A stretch of DNA of 64,000 nucleotides from Vibrio marisflavi CECT 7928 (GCF_921294215.1 NZ_CAKLDM010000002.1:1364001-1428000), one strand, 5' to 3'; counted from the stretch's first letter, positions 46,790 through 56,092 are shown. Made by a program: numbers and translations. The notes: generated by a model from the sequence alone, not told the origin.

Positions 46790-47511
46790 TGATTGTAGTG
46801 ACCAAACTTATATTCCATCTCATTGTTTCTCATTTCGCCGAAAAACAGACGCCTCACATTTGCCTTGAGATAAGTCGCACCCATTTTAAATATCCCTTCT
46901 TGGTCTAACCTTCTTGGGTCAAAGCCGAATGTTAGGTGAAGAAAGCGAAAACGCCATGTTTTGCTTGCACGATTAACGTAATCACAATCCTCACACAAGA
47001 CAATTTTCTCATCAAAACCATCGATTTCATCATGGACACGTTTGGTTGAAAAGATACATGCCCCGACTGCTGTTGGGAAAACAAATTGAGTAGTGAAAAG
47101 CCCCAAGTTGAATAGCGAATAACCTACTTTGTGCACAAACGATAAGTTCTTCGCACCCATATACACACCAGCGACTTCAAGTTTTCTATGCTCAAGTTGG
47201 TTTATTGCTTTAGTTAAAAAGTTAGGGTCAAGACGAACATCTGCATCTAAAAATAATAGTCGTTCATATTTCGCCAACTTAGCACCTGTGTTTCTGCCTA
47301 AACCAACACCTTGCGTGTCCATTTTATGTATAGTCAATGCTGGTAGGCTTGCTTCATAAGCAGATGCAACCTCACATGTAGAATCTTCACTATTTGAGTC
47401 CACCAAGATAACTTCGAAATCTTGAAAAGACTGCTTGCTTAGATCTTCCATGAGTCTTCCAATACATTTCTCTTCATTTAACGTGATTACCACTATGCTT
47501 AATTTACTCAT
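46786..47511 (-). CDS. Family 2 glycosyltransferase
   Basis: 241 residues, GT-A fold: N-terminal VVITLNEEKCIGRLMEDLSKQSFQDFEVILVDSNSEDST, metal-binding LLFLDADVRLDP (DAD, DxD-like), and acceptor-side FDEKIVLCEDCDYVNRA (ED). A hydrophobic stretch near residues 130-155 may contact the membrane. It is first in a two-gene operon with DedA, overlapping by 4 nt. The sugar donor and acceptor are unknown. Confidence 0.88.
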   Translation of the reverse strand: MSKLSIVVITLNEEKCIGRLMEDLSKQSFQDFEVILVDSNSEDSTCEVASAYEASLPALTIHKMDTQGVGLGRNTGAKLAKYERLLFLDADVRLDPNFLTKAINQLEHRKLEVAGVYMGAKNLSFVHKVGYSLFNLGLFTTQFVFPTAVGACIFSTKRVHDEIDGFDEKIVLCEDCDYVNRASKTWRFRFLHLTFGFDPRRLDQEGIFKMGATYLKANVRRLFFGEMRNNEMEYKFGHYNQ

Positions 47512-47974
47512 CGTCTACTCCTAACTTCAGTTGATTAGCTAACTTAAAAATTACGCTAATCTCACTTAACCAATAGTGATGACATGATTCACTTTCAGTT
47601 CATGGAGCAAACCATAGTGAAGTTTTATGACAAGTATCTGAATGGAGAGTATTGGCCAAAGAAACTACGGAGAATTGATACAAAGAAGGTCTAGCCCCAT
47701 GCTCTTATCTTGTTTTAGATCAAAATGTTACTTGCTATTTATGTCCCTTTAATGATCCAGTTATCACGAATTGAACGAGCACACCATTTAGTCTAGATAT
47801 TTCATTTCACTTTATAGATACTCTACTCCGTGAGTTGACATCGACTAATACATTGAAACTTCTCCTGCAAATACAGAGTTAAGCATCAATTATTGTTGCT
47901 CACGAACCAATTGGATGATAGTATCCGCGCTCACTTTGACAGTTTCTAATTCAGAACTATCAAAGCCCACGCAT
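47512..47974. other. Intergenic region upstream of the rplY leader
   Basis: 463 bp between the divergent glycosyltransferase and rplY genes. It contains a possible 36-codon frame at 47584-47694 without a convincing ribosome site. I see no RNA gene or mobile element; promoters for both genes must lie here. Confidence 0.4.
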
Positions 47975-48033
47975 TGAGCAAGGTCGCATTGCTCACTGTG
48001 CGAGTTAATTTTTACTAATTTGAGAGTAAAACT
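47975..48033 (+). promoter_or_regulatory. Candidate autoregulatory leader of rplY
   Basis: A perfect 7-bp hairpin TGAGCAA-GGTCGCA-TTGCTCA (47975-47995) lies 38 bp before the rplY ATG, followed by GTGCGAG and GAGAGTA, short pieces recalling the loop-E region of 5S rRNA that L25 binds. Autogenous control of rplY through its leader is known in gammaproteobacteria. The hairpin is seen; the regulatory role here is inferred. Confidence 0.5.
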
Positions 48034-48312
48034 ATGAAATTTGAAGCAGTAGTACGTACTGAGCTAGGTAAAGGTGCGAGCCGCCGCCTACGTCACGCTG
48101 GCCAATTCCCAGCAGTTGTTTACGGTGGTGAAGCAGCCCCTGTATCTATCGCTCTAAGTCACGATGAAGTGATGAACCAAATGGATAAGCCTGAATTCTA
48201 CGAAGCAATCACTCTAGTGATCGGCGGCGAAGAAGTTAAGGTTAAGCCACAAGATGTTCAACGCCACGCTTACAAGCCAAAAGTTGAGCACATGGACTTC
48301 ATCCGTATCTAA
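48034..48312 (+). CDS. rplY: 50S ribosomal protein L25
   Basis: 92 residues, the short single-domain form as in E. coli (94). The sequence [32 protein letters not shown] is diagnostic. L25 binds loop E of 5S rRNA in the large subunit. Codon use is strongly biased (many GTA/GGT/CGT/AAC-type preferred codons), as expected for a highly expressed gene. It is a single gene with a structured leader and a terminator, close to rsuA-radD as in other gammaproteobacteria. Confidence 0.97.
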   Translation: MKFEAVVRTELGKGASRRLRHAGQFPAVVYGGEAAPVSIALSHDEVMNQMDKPEFYEAITLVIGGEEVKVKPQDVQRHAYKPKVEHMDFIRI

Positions 48313-48397
48313 TTCCCTACCAAGGAATTAATCGGATAAAATCCAACCTTTTGCATATAAGATAATCGGCTTTACCAACCGAAAAATCTAAAAATTC

Positions 48398-48428
48398 GAA
48401 ACCCCGATGCTACCAACATCGGGGTTTC
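48398..48428. terminator. Terminator between rplY and the NUDIX gene
   Basis: GAAACCCCGATG (48398-48409) and CATCGGGGTTTC (48417-48428) form a 12-bp stem with a 7-nt loop between convergent genes. Confidence 0.82.
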
Positions 48429-48463
48429 ACCGTTTAAGAACTATTCAAAGTTCTTAAACAAAG

Positions 48464-49024
48464 CTAACTTGCCTGCTTCATACAATTACCAGATAAAAGC
48501 TCTTCAACTATACGCTTCAATAAGAAGGTTTCCCGTTCAATAGACATGCCTTTTTTATCGCTACTAGCAATCGTTTCTTCGTTGTGTCGAATAGCATCGT
48601 GGATGTTTACCCATTTAGGTGACATACCATTTTTCACTTCATAATCTTCTAATGAAGTTTCACCCAACTCAGCATCTATCGTGCAGACAAAGCAGTATGA
48701 TTCCATATGCATGATTTCGAAATCAGGCTTATACCATGGGCGAAATTCTTCGTAGATACCAAATGGCTCAATATTGCGTATATTCTTTGCGCCTATTTCT
48801 TCTTCTAACTCTCGAATCAATCCCTGAATAATGTCTTCTTTTTCGTCAACGCCTCCACCTGGTAGCGTGTAGTCATCATAACGAGCGGTATATAACATCA
48901 ATATGTTGTCGCCATTAAGAATGATTCCACGTGCCGCTTTACGATGAAATGTGCTTTCATCTAAATTCACAAGATCAGGGTGTATTGAAGAGCGCAGTAA
49001 ACGCATTGGAGAAGCTAGAGACAT
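48464..49024 (-). CDS. NUDIX hydrolase
   Basis: 186 residues. The Nudix box is GGGVDEKEDIIQGLIRELEEEIGA, i.e. GX5EX7REUXEEXGU with REXXEE intact, on a beta-grasp body (ARGIILNGDNILMLYTARYDDYTLPGGG). Such enzymes hydrolyse a nucleoside diphosphate linked to another group. The long insert after the box (FRPWYKPDFEIMHMESYCFVC) does not identify the substrate. It is a single gene, convergent to rplY. Confidence 0.9.
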   Translation of the reverse strand: MSLASPMRLLRSSIHPDLVNLDESTFHRKAARGIILNGDNILMLYTARYDDYTLPGGGVDEKEDIIQGLIRELEEEIGAKNIRNIEPFGIYEEFRPWYKPDFEIMHMESYCFVCTIDAELGETSLEDYEVKNGMSPKWVNIHDAIRHNEETIASSDKKGMSIERETFLLKRIVEELLSGNCMKQAS

Positions 49025-49138
49025 AAATCGCTTACCAGAGTTATTAGGTCAAATTGCAAAGCGAGCCATTCTAGCGGAATAAATAATGATTACAAATAAA
49101 TCAATAATTCGTCTTAACTTAAAAGTTGAAAAGCAATG

Positions 49139-49185
49139 CCAAAAAGGGCCCCAAAATTCCCTAGTAGAATAAAGTCTTCGGGGCC
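49139..49185 (-). terminator. Terminator after the Cache-type chemoreceptor
   Basis: On the minus strand GGCCCC (49185-49180) pairs with GGGGCC (49152-49147), with further pairing inside the loop, followed by CTTTTT. Confidence 0.65.
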
Positions 49186-49200
49186 AAGCAATTACTGAAG

Positions 49201-50838
49201 TTAAGCCAGTTTAAAGCGACTAATCATTTTGACTAGCTTTTCTGAGATGTTTGTTAGCTCCTCGCTGGATCTCGCCATTTGTGAAGACTCACTGGACACC
49301 GTTGCTGACATCTGGCGTAGACTCTCTACATTATGATTCACATCTTTTACCGTTAGTGTTTGGTTCTCAGAGGCTTGCGCAATGTACCTATTCATCTGTT
49401 TAATCTTCTTAACTTCTACATCAATTTTGTTGAGAGCATCACCCGCTTGGTTAGATAAAGTCGAAGCATCTGATGCCTTTTCTGCGCCTTGAGTCATTTT
49501 CGTGGCAACGATTTCCGCGTCTTGCTGCAGTTTTTCGATAATATTTTGAATCTCGATAGTCGAATCTTGAGAACGAACAGATAATGTCCTTACTTCGTCG
49601 GCAACGACAGCAAAGCCTCGGCCGTGTTCACCAGCCCTTGCTGACTCAATAGCTGCATTCAACGCCAATAAGTTCGTTTGTTCGGCCACTCCGCGAATGA
49701 CTTCGAGTACCGTATCCACATTTTTCGCATCTTCCGACAGCTTAGTTACCACTTCGCTAGCGCTATGGATCTCTTCTGCAAGTGTCGCTGCCTCGTTAAC
49801 GTTTTTGCGAATAATGACTTGGCTGCCTTTCGCTTCATTCGTTGCCATGCTGCTTGCTTCATTAGCTTCGACAGTTCGAGCAGTGACTTCTTCTACGGTT
49901 GTCATCATGCCAGTCATTGATGTCGCTAGCTCTTCAACATCCGACTTTTGTTGGCCTAAACTGTTATCTATATTGCGAATAGAGTCAGTCACTTGAACAG
50001 TGGATGTCGACACCTGATTACCCAAGTCTTTTATACATTTCATGATGTTTTGTATAGATGCGACAAACTGGTTGAAGCTTCGAGATAAGTCAGCTAGCTC
50101 AGGGCTCCCTTCTTCAGGCAGACGTTGAGTCAGATCGCCTTCCCCTTTTGAAAGGTTACGCATCGCACTTACCGTTCTTTTTAGAGGAGAAGTTATGGAT
50201 CTAATGAAAAAGACCATGATAACTGCAAGAATGATACAGGTAATAAATGCTTGCTGGTATGAGCTTGATTTCGCCGACTGAACATCGCTAGTCAATGCAG
50301 CCATATTCATACCACTACCAATAACCCAACCCCACTCGTTGTGTTGAAGTACATAGCTGGTTTTAGGCTTTACTTCGTCACTATTCGGTTGCTTCCACGT
50401 GTAATCGACAAACCCACCGCCACTTTTCGCTGTTTTAAATAAGTCCACAACAAAGAGCTTTCCTTCCGAGTCTTTTAGGCCCAGAACATTTTTGCCAAGT
50501 AACGACTTAATCGGGATTGCGATTTCCACACCATCTTTATCTATGACAAAGATGTAATTGCCTCCATCAAATCGCATTGCGGATATAGCGGCTAAAGCTT
50601 CTTTTTTCGCTTGCTCTACTGAAAGCTTTCCATCAGCGCTTAACTGGTAATAGTGGTGGGCAATACCTTTCGCACTCTCCACCAAATTGACAACACCGCG
50701 TTCATAGTTTTTTCTCATCAACTGTTGAGTTTTTTTTGCATCAAATATGACGCTGGTAAACAAGGCAACTGCAAAAAGCAGCAGTATGATCCATATCCTT
50801 GTCGCGATAGAAGTTTTCATTAATTTGCTTCGTATCAT
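49201..50838 (-). CDS. Methyl-accepting chemotaxis protein with single Cache sensor
   Basis: 545 residues. TM1 at ~13-31, periplasmic sCache_2-type domain at ~35-190 ([45 protein letters not shown]), TM2 at ~195-212, HAMP ([24 protein letters not shown]), then the signalling tail with hairpin tip [34 protein letters not shown]. It ends MISRFKLA, without a CheR-binding pentapeptide. It directs swimming in response to a small ligand, often an organic acid for this Cache class. ATG 50820 is a possible alternative start. Confidence 0.92.
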   Translation of the reverse strand: MIRSKLMKTSIATRIWIILLLFAVALFTSVIFDAKKTQQLMRKNYERGVVNLVESAKGIAHHYYQLSADGKLSVEQAKKEALAAISAMRFDGGNYIFVIDKDGVEIAIPIKSLLGKNVLGLKDSEGKLFVVDLFKTAKSGGGFVDYTWKQPNSDEVKPKTSYVLQHNEWGWVIGSGMNMAALTSDVQSAKSSSYQQAFITCIILAVIMVFFIRSITSPLKRTVSAMRNLSKGEGDLTQRLPEEGSPELADLSRSFNQFVASIQNIMKCIKDLGNQVSTSTVQVTDSIRNIDNSLGQQKSDVEELATSMTGMMTTVEEVTARTVEANEASSMATNEAKGSQVIIRKNVNEAATLAEEIHSASEVVTKLSEDAKNVDTVLEVIRGVAEQTNLLALNAAIESARAGEHGRGFAVVADEVRTLSVRSQDSTIEIQNIIEKLQQDAEIVATKMTQGAEKASDASTLSNQAGDALNKIDVEVKKIKQMNRYIAQASENQTLTVKDVNHNVESLRQMSATVSSESSQMARSSEELTNISEKLVKMISRFKLA

Positions 50839-51119
50839 CTCGAGTACCCTAGCCTTTATCGTTATTTATAAACTCGCAACTGTAAATCTAGCAGCGGATA
50901 CACAGTCTTCCAGCAGATAGCGTGAGGTATAACTCATTTGAGTAAATATTCTTTCTTATTGATATATATAATAATTAAAGAGGTTGAATATATAAGCCTA
51001 CAGATAAAGCCTTGGAGCTACATCTTTAGTCAAAATCTGAATCAAGGCATCAACATCTCTTGCCTTAGGTGTGCTTTTCTCCAAAAATAGAAAGTATTTA
51101 TAAGACGACTGATGACGAA

Positions 51120-51704
51120 ATGATGCCGAAAAGATCCAGCCCTGCCTGCTTAAGAAACCAACAGCCTATTTACGAACAACTCTCTATCTACTTCAAACAC
51201 TGCACAAATGTTCTTGAGATAGGTTCAGGCACTGGACAACACGCAGTATTTTTTGCTGAGAAAATGCCATATTTAACTTGGCATACCAGTGATATGCCGG
51301 AAAATCACGAATGCATTGCGGCTTGGATTGATGGTAGCAGTCTAAAGAATGTACGCTCTCCTATCACATTCACGATTGGCCAAGACAAATGGCCAGATGT
51401 AGGTTTAGATGGTGTTTTTACGGCAAACACTACGCATATCATGCAGCCACATGAGGCAGAGGTGATGATGAAGCTCGTAGCGGAGAACCTCCCAACCGGA
51501 GGCATATTCTGCCAATATGGGCCAATGAAGATCGATGGTGACTTTACAAGTGCTAGTAACAAAGACTTCGACGATTCATTACGTGAGCGAGGATATGGTG
51601 GTATTCGAGATATTGAGCAACTTATAGATTGGGGAAAAGGCATGAACTTACAAAATAGAATACCTATGCCTGCAAATAACTTCTTGCTGATTTGGAAAAA
51701 GTAA
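51120..51704 (+). CDS. DUF938 family SAM-dependent methyltransferase-like protein
   Basis: 194 residues from ATG 51120 (51123 is equally possible); the frame is open to GTG 51069. The sequence MPKRSSPACLRNQQPIYEQL is typical of DUF938. The SAM-binding motif is NVLEIGSGTGQHAVFFAEKMP, followed by WHTSDMPENHECIAAWID and FTANTTHIMQPHEAEVMM. This family is a class I methyltransferase fold with no known substrate. It is a single gene followed by a strong hairpin. Confidence 0.88.
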   Translation: MMPKRSSPACLRNQQPIYEQLSIYFKHCTNVLEIGSGTGQHAVFFAEKMPYLTWHTSDMPENHECIAAWIDGSSLKNVRSPITFTIGQDKWPDVGLDGVFTANTTHIMQPHEAEVMMKLVAENLPTGGIFCQYGPMKIDGDFTSASNKDFDDSLRERGYGGIRDIEQLIDWGKGMNLQNRIPMPANNFLLIWKK

Positions 51705-51783
51705 CTGAATCATACAACCACGCCCTGAATACAATTCAACATACACTCTCTTATTAGGTTATTTATCCCTTCTTTTTGAAAAT

Positions 51784-51810
51784 TGGTATGCCATCGTTGA
51801 TGGCATACCA
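51784..51810. repeat. 12-bp perfect inverted repeat downstream of the DUF938 gene
   Basis: TGGTATGCCATC and GATGGCATACCA with a 3-nt loop. It may end the DUF938 transcript, but the following T run is short (GTTT); on the minus strand it is followed by ATTTTC. Confidence 0.65.
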
Positions 51811-52394
51811 GTTTGAAACAACGAATTCGAAAGATATTTACAAGCAAACGCAGTTAAAACCGTATCCTTCCATGCTGTTTCATCAATAAGAAAAACTTTT
51901 AGTTAAAGCACTTCTGAGCTTACGACTTTGGTTGAATTGCGTTCGTAAACAAAGCTTGAAAGCCTTCGAACGACAGGCTTTATAACCGTTCCTTTGCTAT
52001 ACCGAAGGCAACAAAGGTCACATTTTGAACATCATAATGTGATGATTTTTTAGCCGAGGATAGTGATATTTTTCAGTTTTTAACATTTGTTCAATTAAAA
52101 ACTGAAATATTCGACTGTTTTAAGGGTGTGTAAGAATTACTTTACTGATCTTACAATTGCTATCTCATGCAGGAAGTTAACATTTTAGTTACACTTAAGA
52201 TATCTGGTTATACCAAGATTCATCACTATATAAATAGCAGTTTGCAGCAAAATAAAGTATCAGCAGTGAATTTTCCAGAATAGTATTTTGTATGCGACCT
52301 ATGCAAAAATTAGAAACTCATGATTCTCGGTATCATTTTTTAACGTTTCACGTGATCAATTTGCTCCCAAGGGGCAATACACAAGGAGCTAGAG
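51811..52394. other. Long leader/promoter region of the 2-oxoacid dehydrogenase operon
   Basis: 584 bp with no gene. It holds a 13-bp perfect inverted repeat TTTCAGTTTTTAA/TTAAAAACTGAAA (52071-52083, 52095-52107), a TGTAAGA/TCTTACA pair (~52130-52156), and a small hairpin TTGCTCCC/GGGGCAA at 52361-52377 just before the ribosome site AAGGAG. These could be operator or RNA elements; none is assigned. Confidence 0.45.
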
Positions 52395-53507
52395 ATGAAT
52401 GTACAGGCTTTACCCATGCATCGATTTATCGATCACAGCGGTAACTGCGTAACCCAACTTCCTGAATGGGCCGACCTCCCCACGCTAATCAATTTCTACA
52501 AAGACATGGTACTAACCCGTACTTATGACAATAAAGCCGTTGCACTGCAGCGTACGGGCAAACTTGGCACGTATCCATCCCACCTTGGCTCTGAAGCCAT
52601 TGGTATTGCAATTGGTAAAGGGCTCAAAGCAGACGATGTCTTTGTTCCGTATTATCGCGATATGCCTGCTATGTGGGTTCGTGGTATCCCGATGGAGAAA
52701 AACCTTCAGTATTGGGGTGGTGACGAGCGAGGAAGTGACTTCCACCCTGTCGACTCTGAGTCTGCATCAGACACTAGTCAACCTTGTCGTGACCTACCAT
52801 TCTGTGTGCCTATCGCTACGCAATGCACACATGCAGTTGGCGTTGCCGCTGCTTTAAAAATTGAAGGCGACCATCACGCCGCGCTGGTTACTTGTGGAGA
52901 CGGAGCAACGTCAAAAGGTGACTTTCTTGAATCCATCAACTGCGCTGGAGCATGGAATGTCCCTCTTGTCTTTGTGGTAAACAACAACCAGTGGGCTATC
53001 TCGGTTCCACGTCAATTACAATGCGCTGCGGAATTTTTGTCTGAAAAAGCCAAAGGGGCAGGAATACCCGGAATCACTGTCGATGGCAATGACGTGGTTG
53101 CTATGTATGATGCCATAACCAATGCTCTATCCCGAGCAAGAAAAGGTAAAGGCGCCACACTGATAGAAGCCATCAGCTATCGCTTAAGTGACCATACGAC
53201 AGCAGATGATGCCAGTCGATATAGAAGCGAAGATGAACTACAGCAAGCATGGCAATACGAACCTATCTTGAGACTAAAAAACTATCTTATTAGCCAAAAT
53301 GCTTGGAATGATAACGACGATCAAGAGTGGCTTTCTCACTGTAAAGCTCAAGTAGAAAAAGCAGTCGAAAACTATTTAACCACTACCTCCCAAGCCCCTG
53401 AAACCGCTTTCGACTACCTGTACGAAACACCAAATTCAGAAATGCAAAAACAACGTGACTATATTATCCACAAAGCAATGCGCATGCAGGGAGGCAACCA
53501 TGGCTGA
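52395..53507 (+). CDS. 2-oxoacid dehydrogenase E1 component, alpha subunit
   Basis: 370 residues, thiamine-diphosphate-dependent E1alpha (PDH/BCKDH type). The TPP motif is TCGDGATSKGDFLESINCAGAWNVPLVFVVNNNQWAIS (GDG...NN). Other motifs: GTYPSHLGSEAIGIAIG, FVPYYRDMPAMW and YRLSDHTTADDASRYR. The last is more like branched-chain than pyruvate E1. AAGGAG lies 7 nt before the ATG. The operon is E1alpha-E1beta-E2 with overlapping genes; the nearby etf genes support branched-chain 2-oxoacid oxidation, though pyruvate or acetoin cannot be excluded. Confidence 0.9.
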   Translation: MNVQALPMHRFIDHSGNCVTQLPEWADLPTLINFYKDMVLTRTYDNKAVALQRTGKLGTYPSHLGSEAIGIAIGKGLKADDVFVPYYRDMPAMWVRGIPMEKNLQYWGGDERGSDFHPVDSESASDTSQPCRDLPFCVPIATQCTHAVGVAAALKIEGDHHAALVTCGDGATSKGDFLESINCAGAWNVPLVFVVNNNQWAISVPRQLQCAAEFLSEKAKGAGIPGITVDGNDVVAMYDAITNALSRARKGKGATLIEAISYRLSDHTTADDASRYRSEDELQQAWQYEPILRLKNYLISQNAWNDNDDQEWLSHCKAQVEKAVENYLTTTSQAPETAFDYLYETPNSEMQKQRDYIIHKAMRMQGGNHG

Positions 53508-54483
53508 GTTAACGTTAGTTGAAGCGGTAAATCTGGCTCTCGACTATGAAATGGAAAATGACTCAAAGGTTATTGTCCTTGGTGAAGATGTCGGCGATAA
53601 CGGTGGTGTATTCCGAGCGACAGTCGGCCTAAAAGAAAAGTATGGGCTAAAGCGCGTCATTGACACTCCGTTAGCAGAAGCACTGATTGGAGGTGTATCG
53701 GTAGGGATGGCCTCTCAAGGGCTCAGACCGGTCGCAGAATTCCAATTCCAAGGTTTTGTTTTCCCCGCACTTGAGCATCTAGTTTGCCACGCTGCACGAA
53801 TGCGCAATCGCACCAGAGGAAGATTGACTTGTCCTGCAGTATTTCGGGCTCCTTTTGGCGGAGGCATACATGCCCCAGAGCACCACTCTGAAAGTGTCGA
53901 AGCACTTTTTGCTCACATCCCCGGCTTCAAAGTCGTGATTCCATCATCGCCACAACGAGCTTATGGGCTACTTTTAGCATCCATACGTAGTAACGACCCT
54001 GTGATGTTTTTCGAACCCAAGCGCATTTATCGAACCGTTAAATCAAATGTTGAAAATAATGGCCAAGCCTTACCACTAGATACTTGCTTTACCCTTCGCA
54101 AAGGCCGAGATATTACGTTGGTCACTTGGGGAGCTTGCGTTATTGAGTCTCTTCAAGCCGCCAATACGTTGTCTAAGCAAGGCATTGAAGCAGAAGTGAT
54201 TGACCTAGCAAGCATCAAACCTATCGACATGGTGACTATTCTCAAATCGCTAGAGAAAACTGGTCGTTTACTTGTAGTGCATGAGGCAAGTAAAACCTGC
54301 GGGGTTGGCTCTGAAATCGTTGCACGAACAGTAGAGTCAGCAATGTGCTTGCTAAAAGCACCACCCAAACGAGTCACGGGAATGGATACTGTTATGCCTT
54401 ACTATCGAAATGAAGACTACTTTATGATTCAAGAAGACGACATCGTACTTGCTGCACGAGAGCTGATGGAGGGGTGGAAATGA
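53500..54483 (+). CDS. 2-oxoacid dehydrogenase E1 component, beta subunit
   Basis: 327 residues from ATG 53500 (MAELTLVEAVNLAL), preceded by GGGAGG and overlapping the E1alpha gene by 8 nt. Transketolase-type fold: VLGEDVGDNGGVFRAT, VIDTPLAEALIGGVSVGMASQGLRPVAEFQF, FRAPFGGGIHAPEHHSES, and the C-terminal transketolase domain (EVIDLASIKPIDM, VVHEASKTCGVGSEI). With E1alpha it forms the heterotetramer that decarboxylates the 2-oxoacid and acylates the lipoyl group of E2. Confidence 0.93.
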   Translation: MAELTLVEAVNLALDYEMENDSKVIVLGEDVGDNGGVFRATVGLKEKYGLKRVIDTPLAEALIGGVSVGMASQGLRPVAEFQFQGFVFPALEHLVCHAARMRNRTRGRLTCPAVFRAPFGGGIHAPEHHSESVEALFAHIPGFKVVIPSSPQRAYGLLLASIRSNDPVMFFEPKRIYRTVKSNVENNGQALPLDTCFTLRKGRDITLVTWGACVIESLQAANTLSKQGIEAEVIDLASIKPIDMVTILKSLEKTGRLLVVHEASKTCGVGSEIVARTVESAMCLLKAPPKRVTGMDTVMPYYRNEDYFMIQEDDIVLAARELMEGWK

Positions 54484-55628
54484 AGTCTTTTATGCTGCCA
54501 GATTTAGGAGAAGGGCTCGCTGAATCGGAAATAGTCCAATGGCATGTGAATATTGGAGATTCTGTCGAAGTTGATCAAATTGTCCTCACCGTAGAAACAG
54601 CAAAAGCAATCGTTGAGGTTCCTGCTCCATACAGCGGGAAAATCGTCAGCCGCCATGGCAAAGAAGGAGAACTCATCAATGTAGGTAGCCTTCTATTAGA
54701 AATCGAAGAGTTAGAATCTGCATCGGCAGCCTCTTCGAATAGCAACACTAAAAAAGATGCTGCTACGGTTGTTGGTAATGTATCCAGTCAAACACACCAC
54801 GTCGACGTGGACGATTTTTGGGTGGGCAGTGATGAAAACAGTTCGCCCGACAAAATCATTACGGCTCTACCTTCGGCTAGGTTGCTCGCACAAGAGCTAG
54901 GTATCGATTTAAACGGCATAAAAGGGAGTGGCCCAGAGAATCTAATACTTGATGCTGACGTTTACGAGCAATATGAGAAACAAATACCGGGCACCGAAGT
55001 ATTAAAAGGCGCACGGCGTACCATGGTCAATACTATGACCGAGTCTCACCACAATGTTGCTTCAGTGACCATTACCGAAGAAGCAATGTTATTTAACTGG
55101 AAAGAGAAAGAAGATATATCAATACGCCTTATTCAAGCAATTGTTTACGCATGCCAAAAAGAACCAGCGCTAAACGCTTGGTTTGATGCCGACACAATGA
55201 CTCGCTGCGTACACAGCACCGTCAATATTGGTATTGCGGTTGACAGTTCTCACGGGTTATATGTTCCTGTTTTACGTCATGCCAATGAGTTTTCACCTGA
55301 AGCGATTCGTGGGTGGTTAGATGCTACGGTAAAAGGCATACGTGATCGAAAAATTGGCCGAGAACAACTCCAACACGCGACCATTACACTATCCAACTTT
55401 GGCGCTATTGCAGGTATTTTCGCTACACCCGTAGTCTCCCCTCCACAAGTTGCTATTGTCGGAGCTGGCCGTATTCTCGACAAAGTGATAATGCAAGACG
55501 GAAAGCCAGTCAACGTAAAAGCGATGCCACTTTCAATCACGTTCGATCATCGAGCTTGTACTGGCGGTGAGGCCGCTAGGTTCACCAAAGTATTAGTAGA
55601 GCACTTGCAAAGAGTAAGCTCTCAATAA
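54480..55628 (+). CDS. 2-oxoacid dehydrogenase E2 (dihydrolipoamide acyltransferase)
   Basis: 382 residues from ATG 54480, overlapping the E1beta stop (ATGA) and preceded by GGAGGGG. One lipoyl domain (1-80) with lipoylated Lys42 in VETAKAIVEV; an acidic Ser/Asn-rich linker; an E1/E3-binding domain (~125-165, ALPSARLLAQELGIDLNGIKGSGPENLILDADV); the catalytic domain to the end. The active-site motif reads FDHRACTGGEAARF: His357 is present but the usual DHRxxDG aspartate is Thr361. No E3 gene follows, so a shared lipoamide dehydrogenase must serve. Two hairpins follow the stop. Confidence 0.92.
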   Translation: MKSFMLPDLGEGLAESEIVQWHVNIGDSVEVDQIVLTVETAKAIVEVPAPYSGKIVSRHGKEGELINVGSLLLEIEELESASAASSNSNTKKDAATVVGNVSSQTHHVDVDDFWVGSDENSSPDKIITALPSARLLAQELGIDLNGIKGSGPENLILDADVYEQYEKQIPGTEVLKGARRTMVNTMTESHHNVASVTITEEAMLFNWKEKEDISIRLIQAIVYACQKEPALNAWFDADTMTRCVHSTVNIGIAVDSSHGLYVPVLRHANEFSPEAIRGWLDATVKGIRDRKIGREQLQHATITLSNFGAIAGIFATPVVSPPQVAIVGAGRILDKVIMQDGKPVNVKAMPLSITFDHRACTGGEAARFTKVLVEHLQRVSSQ

Positions 55629-55678
55629 GCCTTACATCTTCTTCGCCACCTTCATAGAAGGTGGCGCAGGGTTTGAAA

Positions 55679-55846
55679 ATTAAAATGCCTCACTTTTGTG
55701 AGGCATTTTGGCTAGCGCTAAAGAGTATTCCACTATACGAGTGTCATAAGTAGCAATCTTCACCTCTTGCTGCTCGGCAGAATATGAAAAACTCGGTGCC
55801 AAAATGACAAAGGACGCTAATAGAAACGATAAAGCAGTTACCTTCA
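55679..55846 (-). CDS. 55-residue secreted or membrane small protein
   Basis: Read by eye on the minus strand: TTG start at 55846 with a strong GGAGG 7-8 nt upstream, 55 codons, TAA at 55681-55679. The product starts MKVTALSFLLASFVILAPSF, a good signal peptide with predicted cleavage after SYSA, leaving ~31 residues (EQQEVKIATYDTRIVEYSLALAKMPHKSEAF). The last codons form the stem of a terminator. Strong ribosome site, signal peptide and terminator support a real gene; it could instead be the shortened remnant of a larger exported protein. Function is unknown. Confidence 0.6.
55681..55708. terminator. Bidirectional terminator between the E2 gene and the small secreted-protein gene
   Basis: AAAATGCCTCAC-TTTT-GTGAGGCATTTT, a 12-bp stem with A/T flanks on both sides. 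A second 10-bp hairpin CGCCACCTTC-ATA-GAAGGTGGCG lies at 55643-55665. The minus-strand copy overlaps the last codons of the small gene. Confidence 0.85.
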
Positions 55847-56092
55847 AGGCTATTCCTCCAATCAGAGCGTTCTTTTAAAAATAGCTTTGCGTAGGTTTTT
55901 TGCTCTTTAATATCACTTGATCACTATTGCTTCTATACAAGCCCCCTTCTCCTCATACACAAAATAACTGTTGACCGTACTTCACCTCTAGCCCGATATA
56001 CCAAAGTAAATCATAGAAAATAATTATTTTGGATTGGTGATATTAAAAAAGCTTAGAGTCATATTTAAAGGCTTTAAAACTTTCAGTATCAC

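Noticed and set aside
47584..47694. 36-codon frame (MIHFQFMEQTIV start) upstream of rplY
   Set aside because: Composition is protein-like, but there is no convincing ribosome site, no neighbour context, and the length is within chance expectation.
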